Notes: generated from the sequence alone by a model not told the origin. Shown: positions 19,877 to 28,942, counted from the first letter of the stretch. The stretch is DNA of 64,000 nt from Mesorhizobium sp. L-2-11 (GCF_016756595.1 NZ_AP023257.1:3178001-3242000); one strand, 5' to 3'. Made by a program: numbers and translations.

Positions 19877-20860
19877 TCAGGATCTCAACGGCGTAGCCAG
19901 GTTGTGGGCGGTGACGCCGCGATCCGTCCTTTGCAGCGCCAATTCGCCGGCTTTGGCGTGATAGGTTTCGGTTTCGCTGATTAAAAACGCCACGATGCTG
20001 TCTCGCGCGCGCCGTGCTTCTGGCATATCGATCAGCGGCCAGACGTGGAACATGCCTTGCTCGTGCACGACCTCTATCTCGACACCGGCGGCACGGGCTT
20101 TTTGCGCGAAGATCAGATTGTCGGGGGTGAGCATGTCGCGCGAACCGGTCAGAAGCAGCGTTTTCGGCAACACCGAGAGGTCACCGTAAAGCGGACTGAT
20201 GCGCCAGTCGCTGGGATCTATGCCGGCACTGTAGAGCCGGACCGCCTCCAGCCCGCCAGGAATTCCCAGCCACGGATCGTAGCGTTCCGCCTCGAACACT
20301 TCGGGGTTGGCGAGCGACACGTCGAGGCCGGGCGAAATCAGCACATGGCGCGACGGCAAGGGCAGGGCGGCTTCCGCGGCCATCATGGTCAGCACCACGG
20401 CCATGTTGCCGCCGGCGGAATCGCCCATGAAGACGAGGTCCCGGGCTTCCGTTTCGTCGAGCATCCGGCGGTAGACCTTGCCGACCATGCCGAACATGGC
20501 GTGGAAATCGTATTCGGGCGCAATGGGATAGATCGGCACGGTGATGCCGAAGCCCAGCCGGTCGGCCATGTCGGCGATCAATCCCCAGTGATAGGACGTG
20601 ATTTGAAAGACATAGGCGCCGCCATGCAGGTAGAGGATCCGCTTCCGCTCGCCGGTCTTTGGCGCGATCTCGTAGACGGGAAAGCCGTCGACGCTGCGCG
20701 TTGCGATCTCGAAACGCTGATGCAGCGATGCGGGCGGCTGATGGTTCTCCGTCTTGCGCGCATAGGCAATCCAGCGCTGCAGGTTCTCCGGGCTGGAGAA
20801 CGCTTTCTTGCGGCTATACCTGAGCACGAAGGAAACGACGTGGCTTTTGATACTGGGCAT
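19877..20860 (-). CDS. Alpha/beta hydrolase, hormone-sensitive-lipase-type esterase
   Basis: 327 residues. HGGAY near residue 79 forms the oxyanion hole of the HSL (family IV) esterases, and GDSAGGNMAVV near 145 holds the nucleophilic serine. Asp of SRDMLTPDN (about 242) and His of GMFHVWPL (about 270) complete the triad. It probably hydrolyses short-chain esters in the cytoplasm. No operon partner is evident. The alternative, an acetyl-hydrolase for lipid or xenobiotic esters, belongs to the same family. Confidence 0.85.
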   Translation of the reverse strand: MPSIKSHVVSFVLRYSRKKAFSSPENLQRWIAYARKTENHQPPASLHQRFEIATRSVDGFPVYEIAPKTGERKRILYLHGGAYVFQITSYHWGLIADMADRLGFGITVPIYPIAPEYDFHAMFGMVGKVYRRMLDETEARDLVFMGDSAGGNMAVVLTMMAAEAALPLPSRHVLISPGLDVSLANPEVFEAERYDPWLGIPGGLEAVRLYSAGIDPSDWRISPLYGDLSVLPKTLLLTGSRDMLTPDNLIFAQKARAAGVEIEVVHEQGMFHVWPLIDMPEARRARDSIVAFLISETETYHAKAGELALQRTDRGVTAHNLATPLRS

Positions 20861-21108
20861 GCGGACACACGGAATTCGACTGAGCCGACTAAGAGAACCC
20901 CCGCTATCGAAGATCGTGCCTTCGCCCAGAATGTCAAGATTCGCGCGGTCTCAACACGGCGGTGTGATCCGGCCGGCATCAGGCCGGCATCTGGTCATGG
21001 TTCAGCGCCCGGGCAGCAGTACGGCGCGCAGCCGACGGTCGCTTGCCGCCGGAGCCGGATGACGGCTCCGGCGCTTGGCCAGCAGCTTGCATTTTTCGGC
21101 GAAGGTCA

Positions 21109-21294
21109 TCAGCGCGCCGACCCCAGAAGCAGGGCCGAGAAGGCGACCTGCGGGTCATTGCGCGGCGACACGGGCCAGCCGATGTCCTTCTGAATTTCGG
21201 GCGGCAGACTGTTCAGGTCCCGGACCGACCTGTTCCTCTTGTGCGCATGCTTGATGGCCGCACCAAAGCGGCCGAGGCTTTCGAACATCGACAT
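21109..21294 (-). CDS. DUF1127 small protein (copy 2)
   Basis: 61 residues starting MSMFESLGRFG, with the DUF1127 core VRDLNSLPPEIQKDIGWPVS. The start at 21294 is set by AAGGGAG six bases upstream; an ATG at 21300 directly abuts that site. Paralogue of 18556-18744, about 2.5 kb away in the same orientation, suggesting an old local duplication. Confidence 0.8.
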   Translation of the reverse strand: MSMFESLGRFGAAIKHAHKRNRSVRDLNSLPPEIQKDIGWPVSPRNDPQVAFSALLLGSAR

Positions 21295-21480
21295 CGTCAT
21301 CTCCCTTGGAGTGCGGCGGCTGAAAGTTATTTCCTGCCTGCCGTTCGATGCCGGTTAAATGCGCCGCGCGTGTATCTGGTGGATTTCACGAAAAACAGCG
21401 CCTGTTTCAGTTCGGGCTGATCCGGAAACAAGTGCATGCAAACGAGAATGAGGGCGAAGTGCAGCTCTTTGGCAGTAGGG

Positions 21481-23550
21481 CTACCCGCGGCCGCGCCGGG
21501 CGGCGTGGCCTTCGCGCGAACGACGCCGTGGTGCGGCATCGCCGGCAATGCCGTCCTCGCTGACGGTCTTGCGGGGCGGCAGTTTCACCGCCGCCGACAG
21601 TTTCGGGAACGGGTCGACCTTGTTCGGCAGCGCCATGGCGTAGACGAAATGCTCCTGGAATCTCGACTCCAGCGCGGTCTCGATCTTCTCGATCCGGCTC
21701 ACCGTTTCCTCGATCTCACGGCGATAGCCGCGATTGAGCAGCGCCATGCGCGCACCGGCACCGGCGGCGTTGCCGACGGCCGAGACCTTGTCGAGATCGC
21801 AGTCGGGGATCAGTCCCAGCACCATGGCGTATTTCGGATCGATAAAGGAGCCGAAGGCGCCGGCGAAGTGGATGCGGTCGACATGTTCGGTGTGCTGCTT
21901 TTCCATCAACAGCTTGGTGCCGGCATAGAGTGCGGCCTTGGCGAGCTGGATGGCGCGCACGTCGGTCTGGGTGATGGTGACCCTCGGCTCGCCCTCCTTC
22001 AGCACGTAGGAGAAGGTGCGGCCATTGGCGGTGACGCGCGGCGAGCGGGCGGAGAGCCCGCCGTCGACGACGCCGTCCTCGGAGATGATGCCGGCCAGGT
22101 ACATCTCGGCGACCACCTCGATGATGCCGGAGCCGCAGATCCCGGTGACGCCGGTTGCCTGCACGCTGTCGAGGAAGCCGGGCTCGTCGGACCATAGTTC
22201 CGAGCCGATGACGCGGTATTTCGGCTCCAGCGTGTCGGGATCGATGCGGACGCGCTCGATGGCGCCGGGCGCAGCGCGCTGGCCGCCGGAGATTTCCGCG
22301 CCCTCGAAGGCCGGACCGGTGGGCGAGGAGGCCGCCACGACCCGCTGGCGATTGCCGAGCACGATCTCGGCATTGGTGCCGACATCGACGATCAGCATCA
22401 TCTCGTCCTGGCGGTGCGGGCCTTCCGACAGCGTCACCGCCGCCGCGTCGGCGCCAACATGACCGGCAATGCACGGCAGCATGTAAAGCCTGGCGCCCTG
22501 GTTGAGCTTCAGGCCGATATCCGACGCCTTGATATGAACCGCGCCCGAGACAGCCAGCGCGAAGGGCGCGCCGCCGAGTTCGGTCGGGTCGATGCCGAGG
22601 AACAGGTGATGCATGATCGGATTGCCGACGAAGACGCAATCCAGGATGTCGTTGCGCTGGACGTTGCCCTCTGCGCAGACCTTGTCGACAAGACCCGAGA
22701 TCGCCTCGCGCACCGCGACCGTCATGCCTTCGCGGCCGTCCGGGTTCATCATCACATAGGAAACGCGGCTCATCAGATCCTCGCCGAAGCGGATCTGCGG
22801 GTTCGACGTGCCTGACGAGGCAGCGACGCGGCCCGACAGCAGCGACACCAGATGCATGGCGATGGTGGTCGAACCGATATCGCAGGCAAGCCCGTAGGCC
22901 TCGTTCTTGAGGCCGGGCCACAAAGAGATGACCCGCGCGGTCTCGCTTTCGGCATCCTTGTGGATGGCGGCGGTCGCGGTCCAGTTGCCCTTGCGCAAGA
23001 TGCCTTGCACCTGCGGCAGCAGATGGAAATCGAAATCGAGGCTCTTGAGGCCCCAGTCCTTCATCAGCGCGATCTTCAGGCGATCGAGATCGCCTGAAGG
23101 ATTGTGCATGTCGGGCTCGTCGATCTCGACATAGCACATGTGGATTGCCGAATCGCGGGCGATGACCCTGGTGTCGGCATCCTTGCGAATGGTCTGTGCG
23201 TTGATGACCGTATCCTGCGGCACGTCGACGACGAGGTCGCCGAGGATCTGCGCCGAGCAGGACAGGCGGCGCCGTTCGGGAAGGCCGCGGACGCGTTCGT
23301 AGCGCTCCTCCTTGGCGCCCTTGGGCGAGATGTGGTCGTTGGAGGAAACGATCTTGTGCTTGGCGAAATTGCCTTCCTGCACCTCGACCTGGCAGCGCCC
23401 GCAAGTGGCGCGTCCGCCGCACACGCTCTCGACATAGACGCCGAGCTGGCGTGCGGCGTCGAGCACCGGCGTGCCGACCGGAAACCGCCCGCGCTTGCCG
23501 GACGGCATGAACAGCACGAGCGGATCGGTGATGTTGGCAGGAGAGTTCAC
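21481..23550 (-). CDS. RamA-like corrinoid activation protein (2Fe-2S plus ASKHA, DUF4445)
   Basis: 689 residues. An N-terminal plant-type [2Fe-2S] domain has Cys44, Cys50, Cys53 (CGGRATCGRC) and Cys98. Then comes the ASKHA-type C-terminal domain (GLACDIGSTTIAMHLV; IVDVGTNAEIVLGN). Proteins of this type (RACE, RamA-like, MtvR-like) reduce accidentally oxidised Co(II) corrinoid proteins to Co(I) with ATP. GTG 23550, 10 bp after the upstream stop, is chosen; an ATG at 23634 would overlap the neighbour by 74 bp. The C-terminus is an Arg-rich tail (PRRRSREGHAARRGRG), echoed in partner proteins. Confidence 0.88.
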   Translation of the reverse strand: MNSPANITDPLVLFMPSGKRGRFPVGTPVLDAARQLGVYVESVCGGRATCGRCQVEVQEGNFAKHKIVSSNDHISPKGAKEERYERVRGLPERRRLSCSAQILGDLVVDVPQDTVINAQTIRKDADTRVIARDSAIHMCYVEIDEPDMHNPSGDLDRLKIALMKDWGLKSLDFDFHLLPQVQGILRKGNWTATAAIHKDAESETARVISLWPGLKNEAYGLACDIGSTTIAMHLVSLLSGRVAASSGTSNPQIRFGEDLMSRVSYVMMNPDGREGMTVAVREAISGLVDKVCAEGNVQRNDILDCVFVGNPIMHHLFLGIDPTELGGAPFALAVSGAVHIKASDIGLKLNQGARLYMLPCIAGHVGADAAAVTLSEGPHRQDEMMLIVDVGTNAEIVLGNRQRVVAASSPTGPAFEGAEISGGQRAAPGAIERVRIDPDTLEPKYRVIGSELWSDEPGFLDSVQATGVTGICGSGIIEVVAEMYLAGIISEDGVVDGGLSARSPRVTANGRTFSYVLKEGEPRVTITQTDVRAIQLAKAALYAGTKLLMEKQHTEHVDRIHFAGAFGSFIDPKYAMVLGLIPDCDLDKVSAVGNAAGAGARMALLNRGYRREIEETVSRIEKIETALESRFQEHFVYAMALPNKVDPFPKLSAAVKLPPRKTVSEDGIAGDAAPRRRSREGHAARRGRG

Positions 23551-23560
23551 GATTGCGCGC

Positions 23561-24535
23561 TTATCCTCGGGCCATGCGGGCTTCGCGGCCGCCGCGCCGG
23601 CGGCCGCCATTGCCATTGCCTTCGCCCGGCGCATTGACTTGCGTGGGCGCCGCGATCGCCTGGCCGCCTTCGGCCGGCTTGTAGTCCTTGTAGGTCCTGA
23701 TCCAGTTGGTGCAGTTCTCGTCGGTGCCGTTCAGCACGTTGGCGCCGCGCACCGCTTCCATCTCCTGCGGCCGCACCGGGTTCATGATCGCCGAGGTCAT
23801 GCCGGCGCCGATCACCATCGGGATGAAGGCAGCATTGATGCCGTGACGGTGCGGCAGGCCGAACGAGATGTTCGACAGGCCGCAGGTGGTGTTGACCTTG
23901 AGCTCTTCACGCAGCCGGCGCAGCAGGGCAAAGACCTGGCGGCCGGCGTCGCCGAGCGCGCCGATCGGCATGACCAGCGGATCGACAACGACGTCATGCG
24001 CCGGAATGCCGAAATCGGCGCAGCGCTCGACGATCTTCTTGGCGACGGCGAAGCGCACGTCCGGATCCATCGAAATGCCTGTCTCGTCGTTGGAGATGGC
24101 AACCACCGGGACATTGTATTTCTTGACAAGCGGCAGGATGGCTTCGAGCTTTTCTTCCTCGCCGGTGACGGAGTTGACCAGCGGTCGGCCCTTGGCGACC
24201 TTGAGTGCCGCCTCGATCGCCGCGGTCACCGAACTGTCGATCGACAGCGGCAGGTCGACGAGGCCCTGCACGATCTCCAGCGTCTGCACCAGCAACGCCG
24301 GCTCGGTGGCGTTGGGATCGACAGCGGTGACGCCGGCATTGACGTCGAGCATGGTCGCGCCGCAGGCGGCCTGTTCCAGCGCGTCTTTTATGACGGTCTC
24401 AAAATTACCCGCAATCATCTCGGCGGCGAGCTTCTTGCGCCCGGTTGGATTGATGCGCTCACCGATGACGCAGAAGGGCTGGTCGAAGCCGATGATGATT
24501 TCTCGTGTCGCCGAGGCGACGATCGTCCGGGTCAT
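23561..24535 (-). CDS. Methyltetrahydrofolate:corrinoid methyltransferase (pterin-binding, DHPS-like)
   Basis: 324 residues with a dihydropteroate-synthase-like TIM barrel: CVIGERINPTGRKK near 22, LDVNAGVTAVDPNA near 63, LPLSIDSSV near 94. These match AcsE/MtgA-type methyltransferases, which move a methyl group between THF and a corrinoid protein, rather than folate-synthesis DHPS. The last 20 residues are an RG-rich tail (GGRRRGGREARMARG). Good GGGAGAG ribosome site. A palindrome (24552-24573) lies only 17 bp upstream of the start, so this gene and the RamA-like gene probably have their own regulated promoter. Confidence 0.9.
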   Translation of the reverse strand: MTRTIVASATREIIIGFDQPFCVIGERINPTGRKKLAAEMIAGNFETVIKDALEQAACGATMLDVNAGVTAVDPNATEPALLVQTLEIVQGLVDLPLSIDSSVTAAIEAALKVAKGRPLVNSVTGEEEKLEAILPLVKKYNVPVVAISNDETGISMDPDVRFAVAKKIVERCADFGIPAHDVVVDPLVMPIGALGDAGRQVFALLRRLREELKVNTTCGLSNISFGLPHRHGINAAFIPMVIGAGMTSAIMNPVRPQEMEAVRGANVLNGTDENCTNWIRTYKDYKPAEGGQAIAAPTQVNAPGEGNGNGGRRRGGREARMARG

Positions 24536-24551
24536 GAAATCTCTCCCTCGT

Positions 24552-24573
24552 GATATAAAGACTTCTTTATATC
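24552..24573. promoter_or_regulatory. Palindromic operator candidate upstream of the methyl-THF methyltransferase gene
   Basis: Perfect inverted repeat: arms GATATAAAGA and TCTTTATATC separated by CT. A second site with nine identical arm positions on each side lies at 37728-37747 before bmt. A dimeric repressor that senses the methylation cycle, for example an ArsR-family SahR type, is a reasonable suspect; this is inference. Confidence 0.65.
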
Positions 24574-24614
24574 GTTTCTGTTTTCGATCAAGCGAATGGT
24601 GGCCGTCCGCGCCA

Positions 24615-25706
24615 TCAATGCGCGGTCTTGACCATGTCGACCTGCGTTTCGGTGATCTCGTCGTGCAATAGGTGGTCGAGCCGCTCGGCGACGAGCTGGT
24701 CGTCGCGGCGGATTTCGCGTTTCCAGGGCTGGCGCCCCTTCAGCACGCCCGATTCATCGACGATCTCGGCGACATATTCCTCCTGGCGATAGGCCATCAC
24801 ATGGACGCCGGAGACGCCGGGAATTTCTTTCACCTCGTTGATGATGTCGATGCAGAGCTGCTTGCCTTCCTTCTTCTGGTCCTGGGCGCCTTCAAGCCGC
24901 TTGACGATCTGATCGGGGATATGAATGCCCGGCACGTTGGAGCGGATCCATTTGGCGGTCTTGGCCGAGGCCAGCGGTCCGACGCCGCACAGGATGAAGC
25001 ATTTTTCGGTGAACCCGAGATCACGGACCTTTTGCATGTAGGTGCGGAACATCGGCACGTCGAAGCAGTACTGGCTCTGCACGAACTGCGCGCCGGCGGC
25101 GATCTTCTTGCCCAGCCGGTAGGGGCGGAAATCGATCGGCGGCGCGAAAGGGTTGATCGCCGCACCGAGGAAAAGCTGCGGCGGCGTCGTCAGCTTGCGG
25201 CCGGACAGGAACTTGCCGTTGTCGCGCATGATGCGACAGGTTTCGAGCAGCGACATGCAGTCGAGATCGAATACCGGCTTGGCGCCTGGCTGGTCGCCGG
25301 CTTGCACGCCGTCGCCGGTCAGGCACAGCATGTTGGCGACGCCCATCGCCGCCCCGCCCAGCACGTCGCCCTGGATGGCGATGCGGTTCCGGTCGCGGCA
25401 GGCGATCTGCATGATCGGGGCATAACCCATGCGGGTCAGCAGCGCACAGATGCCAACCGACGACATGTGGCAATTGGCGCCCGACGCATCGACGGCGTTG
25501 ATGGCGTCGACCCAGCCGTCGAAGATCTTGGCGCGGTTGTAGACGTCTTCGGGATCGGCGCTGTCGGGCGGGTTGAGCTCGGTGGTCACGGCGAACTCGC
25601 CGCGCCGAAGCACGCGCTCCAGCCGGCCGCGCGAGGTGTGGCCGGGCAGAGGGTCGAGCGGCAGATGGATGCCGGCCGGGTTCTCGTCGGGCTGGCGGCC
25701 GATCAT
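24615..25706 (-). CDS. Methylenetetrahydrofolate reductase (MetF-type catalytic subunit)
   Basis: 363 residues, a TIM-barrel MTHFR. Conserved features: FAVTTELNPPDSADP (the Glu region near the folate), MQIACRDRNR, MLCLTGDGVQ, and QSQYCFD near 215. The start at 25706 overlaps the stop of the MetV-like gene by ATGA; an upstream ATG would overlap that gene by 75 bp more. Together with the preceding Cys-rich subunit it resembles MetVF of acetogens. In this pathway it would oxidise methyl-THF from corrinoid transfer to methylene-THF, or supply methyl-THF for methionine. Confidence 0.9.
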   Translation of the reverse strand: MIGRQPDENPAGIHLPLDPLPGHTSRGRLERVLRRGEFAVTTELNPPDSADPEDVYNRAKIFDGWVDAINAVDASGANCHMSSVGICALLTRMGYAPIMQIACRDRNRIAIQGDVLGGAAMGVANMLCLTGDGVQAGDQPGAKPVFDLDCMSLLETCRIMRDNGKFLSGRKLTTPPQLFLGAAINPFAPPIDFRPYRLGKKIAAGAQFVQSQYCFDVPMFRTYMQKVRDLGFTEKCFILCGVGPLASAKTAKWIRSNVPGIHIPDQIVKRLEGAQDQKKEGKQLCIDIINEVKEIPGVSGVHVMAYRQEEYVAEIVDESGVLKGRQPWKREIRRDDQLVAERLDHLLHDEITETQVDMVKTAH

Positions 25707-26302
25707 GCCGGTGCCCCGGGGTTCGGACGGTTGCGCGCGGCCTCGCGCGCGGCGGCGGCCTGTGCGGTCACCCGCAGCCATGCCGAGGTCTCGCGCAGCG
25801 ACTGGTCGACCGGCTTCTGCACGTCGAGGATCTTGTCACCATGCACCATGTTGCGCGAACCTTCCCACGCCTTGACCCAGACGCACGGCATATCAGGCTC
25901 GACCTCGCAATTGCCGTTGGCGCGCACACCGCCGCAAGGGCCGTTGCGCAATTGCTTGGGGCAATTCATCGGGCACGACATGCCGGTAGAAGAAAGGATG
26001 CACTGGCCGCACATGCGGCAGTCGAACATAAAACCCTTGACGCGTTTTTCGACGAATTTGATCGGACCTTCGACGCGGCCGTAACCGATGCGCTTCCACA
26101 GCGGATGGAGGAGCAAAAACGTGTCGGAGAATCTGGCGTAGAACCATTCGAGCAGTCGCGAGTGGCGGACAGACCACAGCCTGACCGCGAAGGAACGCTG
26201 CACGCGCCGCTGCGGCGACACGTCGGCCGGCTTGTAGTCGGATTTCGGCGCCGCCTTCCTGACCAGAGTGGCCTGGGTAATCGCCGGGGTGGTTTCAGAC
26301 AT
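25703..26302 (-). CDS. MTHFR C-terminal-domain protein (MetV-like, Cys-rich)
   Basis: 199 residues with eight cysteines in the PF12225-type pattern: Cys95, 98, 101, 110, 114, 123, 132 and 140 (CRMCGQCILSSTGMSC, then NGPCGGVRANGNC). In acetogenic bacteria MetV binds metal or Fe-S and partners MetF. The N-terminal third is basic and aromatic and may dock to a partner or membrane. Start at 26302 with a GGGAAAG ribosome site, overlapping the upstream stop by a few bases. ATGA coupling to MetF supports one complex. Unusual in an aerobic proteobacterium, though shared by the rhizobial cluster type. Confidence 0.85.
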   Translation of the reverse strand: MSETTPAITQATLVRKAAPKSDYKPADVSPQRRVQRSFAVRLWSVRHSRLLEWFYARFSDTFLLLHPLWKRIGYGRVEGPIKFVEKRVKGFMFDCRMCGQCILSSTGMSCPMNCPKQLRNGPCGGVRANGNCEVEPDMPCVWVKAWEGSRNMVHGDKILDVQKPVDQSLRETSAWLRVTAQAAAAREAARNRPNPGAPA

Positions 26303-26597
26303 CTTCTTTCCCGCCCGCCTTGACCAGAGCGACCAGCCGCTCGCGGTCGTATTTCGCGTCGATGTCCTGAAGGGCCTTTTCCGCCTCGGCTTCAAGATCG
26401 TCGCTGACCAGCACCGGCTCGGCCTTGCGCCATTCGGCCAGATAATCGTCGGTGCCGCCGGCGCCGGTGCGCATCGCGCACATGTCGATCGCCTCGGTGA
26501 AACGCAGCGGCAGTTCGCGCTTGGCGTTCTGCCGGCCTTTCCTGACGATGACCTGGGCGGGGATGTCGCGCCAGTAGACGACGATCAGATCGGCCAT
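26295..26597 (-). CDS. 'Virulence factor' domain protein (PF13769 type), conserved partner of the MetVF genes
   Basis: 100 residues starting MADLIVVYWRDIPAQVIVRKGR, which fits the small domain named 'virulence factor' in Pfam. Function unknown; the name should not be read as evidence of pathogenicity. The start has a GAGGAG ribosome site. The stop overlaps the MetV-like start, so it is translationally coupled and first in the metV-metF operon. That position suggests a role in assembly or regulation of the reductase or methyl-transfer complex. Confidence 0.75.
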   Translation of the reverse strand: MADLIVVYWRDIPAQVIVRKGRQNAKRELPLRFTEAIDMCAMRTGAGGTDDYLAEWRKAEPVLVSDDLEAEAEKALQDIDAKYDRERLVALVKAGGKEDV

Positions 26598-26621
26598 GAA
26601 TTTCTTACTCCTCGCGCGTGA

Positions 26622-26661
26622 CCCCGAAAATCGGAATCGATTTTCGGAAAGGATCATGCGC
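26622..26661. repeat. Dispersed palindromic repeat (GCGCATGATCC family), copy C
   Basis: CCCCGAAAATCG-GAAT-CGATTTTCGG forms a strong hairpin, followed by AAAGGATCATGCGC. Related to 5712-5750 and 12971-13010. It lies about 25 bp upstream of the virulence-factor-domain gene, so it is probably transcribed as leader of the metV-metF operon. Confidence 0.7.
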
Positions 26662-26673
26662 CCACTATAAGTG

Positions 26674-26717
26674 CTACAGCGTCCTTTGCGCGTCCAATAG
26701 GACGCGCGGCGCTGTAG
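26674..26717. repeat. Nested palindrome (CTACAGCG...CGCTGTAG)
   Basis: Outer arms CTACAGCG and CGCTGTAG enclose inner arms GCGCGTCC-AATA-GGACGCGC. A compact cruciform-forming element immediately next to repeat copy C. The sequence resembles another dispersed rhizobial intergenic repeat. It could act as a terminator for the desaturase transcript, whose gene ends 130 bp away in the opposite direction of approach, but no T tract is present. Confidence 0.65.
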
Positions 26718-26845
26718 TGAGTTCGAGCATTGCCGGAAGCGCTGTCGGGCTGCTTGTTATGGGACGACGCGCGCGCATTCAAAAGCGACGCGATTGGCGG
26801 CCGCAAAAGGAAACGCGAAATTTTCGAGGTTTGGCATGGTTTTGA

Positions 26846-27757
26846 TCAGCCGGCGTGACGATCGAAGCTGCCGACAAGCTTGCTGTGGAAGCGGACATAG
26901 CCTCGCTCGGTCATGCGCAGATGCTCGGCGACAATCTGATGAAAACGCGGCAGGCGGTGAAAGGGAACGGCCGGATAGGAGTGATGCTCGGAATGGTACG
27001 GCATGTTCCATGCGACGAAGCGCACCAGCCTTGTGGTAAAGGTGGTGCGGCTGTTTTCGAGCATGTTGGCGACATGCGGGCACAGCGCATGCTCGGCCAG
27101 CAGATAGGCCCGCAAGAAAGGCTGGCCGATGAGCGCCGGCACGATCCACACCCATAGCAGCAGCGCCGACTGCGCGGCCAGCGACGCCGCCAGCAGCATC
27201 GCATAGGCGATCAGGAACCAACGCGCTTCCAAAATCACCTTGTCTCGGCCCTTGTCCGGCACGAAGCCGTCGCTGTTGCGGCCGGCGGCGTTGACGATGA
27301 TCACGCGCGCCATGCCGCTCCAATAGGGGATCCCGGAGAGATAGCGCAGGTACTGGGCTATGGTCGCCGGTTTTGGGGCCATCAGTTCGGGGTCGTTGTC
27401 CGGATCGTGCGTGTGGCGATGGTGCGCGAAATGGAAATAACGGAACCATGCAGGCGGCAGCAGGATCAGGAAGCCGGTCACGGTGGCGACGGCGCGATTG
27501 AGCCACGGCGTCCTGAAGGCCGTTTCGTGGATCGTCTCGTGCAACAGCGTGAAGAAGAAGACGATCAGGATCCCCTGCGGCAGCACGAGAACCGGCCAGA
27601 ACGGAATGCGGGCGGCGATCAGCGCACCCAGCACGACAACCAGCCCGCCGTGAACAGCCAGCCGGACAATGCCAGGCCTGTCCAGCTTGGCGGTGAGGTC
27701 GCGACGATCCTCGACCGACAGGCTGGCGATGATGGTGCGGTGGTCGATTTCGCTCAT
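26846..27757 (-). CDS. Membrane fatty acid desaturase-family protein (copy 1)
   Basis: 303 residues, a polytopic di-iron protein with three His boxes: HETIHE (73-78), HFAHHRHTHD (109-118) and HSEHHSYP (near 256). The family includes desaturases and hydroxylases acting on acyl chains or, occasionally, small molecules. ATG 27757 preferred over TTG 27766. It lies upstream of the virulence-factor/metVF genes on the same strand but is separated by two palindromes. A second, only distantly similar member is at 38849-39859. The substrate is unknown. Confidence 0.85.
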   Translation of the reverse strand: MSEIDHRTIIASLSVEDRRDLTAKLDRPGIVRLAVHGGLVVVLGALIAARIPFWPVLVLPQGILIVFFFTLLHETIHETAFRTPWLNRAVATVTGFLILLPPAWFRYFHFAHHRHTHDPDNDPELMAPKPATIAQYLRYLSGIPYWSGMARVIIVNAAGRNSDGFVPDKGRDKVILEARWFLIAYAMLLAASLAAQSALLLWVWIVPALIGQPFLRAYLLAEHALCPHVANMLENSRTTFTTRLVRFVAWNMPYHSEHHSYPAVPFHRLPRFHQIVAEHLRMTERGYVRFHSKLVGSFDRHAG

Positions 27758-28010
27758 AAGGGCCAAGCTTATAGCCGGGGCGCTGTCCGGTAAATCGGCG
27801 CTCGTTGCCAGACATGGTGCGGCATAGCCAGTTTGCCGGTCAGGTCCTTGTCGGAAAACGCGACCAGCGGCTTGCCAGCAAGACGTCTCGCCTCGCGTTT
27901 CCCGGACGGCTGGAACAGCCTGTTTTCTCGTTTGGCCTACAACTTACCCGTTCGCGGCGGCCTGTCATCCGTGCTTAACAGCGGTCAGGTCAAAACTCGT
28001 GGTTTCACCG

Positions 28011-28934
28011 ATGCGGATCTTGCTTACGGGGTCGTCAGGCTGGCTGGGCAGCGCGCTCGCGCCGCGCCTGCGGGCTCTTGGCCATGACGTCATCGGGTTG
28101 GATCCGGTCCCGTCGGCGCAAACGCAGATGATCGGCTCGGTCGCCGACCGTGATCTGGTGATGCGGACGGTCGGGGAAAACCGCATCGAGGCGATCGTCC
28201 ACAGCGGCGCGTTGCACAAGCCTGATATCGAACACCACCGCAATGAGGATTTCATCGAGACGAATGTGCGCGGCACGCTCAACCTGCTCGACGCGGCGGT
28301 GTTATCAGGGGTTCAGCGCTTCATCTTCACGTCGACGACCTCGCTGATGATCTCGAAAGCCATACGCGACGGCCTCACCGGCGGCGCGCGCAGGGCCGCC
28401 TGGCTGACGGAAAACATGTCGCCCGAGCCGCGCAACATCTACGGCGTAACCAAGCTTTCGGCCGAACATCTTTGCCGCCTCTATCACATTCAGTCCGGAC
28501 TGCCGGTGATCGTGCTGCGCACCGCCCGGTTCTTTCCCGAGGCAGACGACATGGCGCATGCGATCGAGCAGTCGGACGCCAACACCAAGGCCAATGAGCT
28601 GTTGTTCCGCAGGCTGACCGTGGAAGATGCCGCCGAGGCCCATGTCGCGGCGCTGGAGAAGGCGCCGCAACTGGGCTTCGATATCTTCATCGTCTCGGCG
28701 CCAACGCCGTTCCGGCCTGATGATTGCGAGGCATTGATCGCCGACGCACCGTCCGTCGTCGCAGGCTATTTTCCGGAATTTCCGGCGCTCTATGCGCGAA
28801 AGGGCTGGACGATGTTTTCCTCGATCGACCGTGTCTACGACGCCTCGCGGGCACGGGACAGGCTGGGCTTCGTCTGCAAGACGAGCTTTGCCGCTGTGGT
28901 TGCCGCGCTTGCGGCGGAAGAAGGGGCGGCCTGA
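28011..28934 (+). CDS. NAD-dependent epimerase/dehydratase family protein
   Basis: 307 residues. N-terminal MRILLTGSSGWLGSALAPRL is a perfect extended-SDR nucleotide-binding start, and YGVTKLS near 145 is the catalytic Tyr-x3-Lys. The rest resembles UDP-glucose 4-epimerase-like enzymes of unknown substrate. Start at the ATG rather than a GTG 12 bp earlier, since it directly precedes the beta strand. It converges on the DUF1638 gene, with 8 bp between stops. Confidence 0.85.
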   Translation: MRILLTGSSGWLGSALAPRLRALGHDVIGLDPVPSAQTQMIGSVADRDLVMRTVGENRIEAIVHSGALHKPDIEHHRNEDFIETNVRGTLNLLDAAVLSGVQRFIFTSTTSLMISKAIRDGLTGGARRAAWLTENMSPEPRNIYGVTKLSAEHLCRLYHIQSGLPVIVLRTARFFPEADDMAHAIEQSDANTKANELLFRRLTVEDAAEAHVAALEKAPQLGFDIFIVSAPTPFRPDDCEALIADAPSVVAGYFPEFPALYARKGWTMFSSIDRVYDASRARDRLGFVCKTSFAAVVAALAAEEGAA

Positions 28935-28942
28935 TCGAACGG

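Noticed and set aside
26295..26597. A pathogenicity gene, because the family is called 'virulence factor'
   Set aside because: The label is a historical domain name. The coupled metV/metF genes point to a metabolic role.
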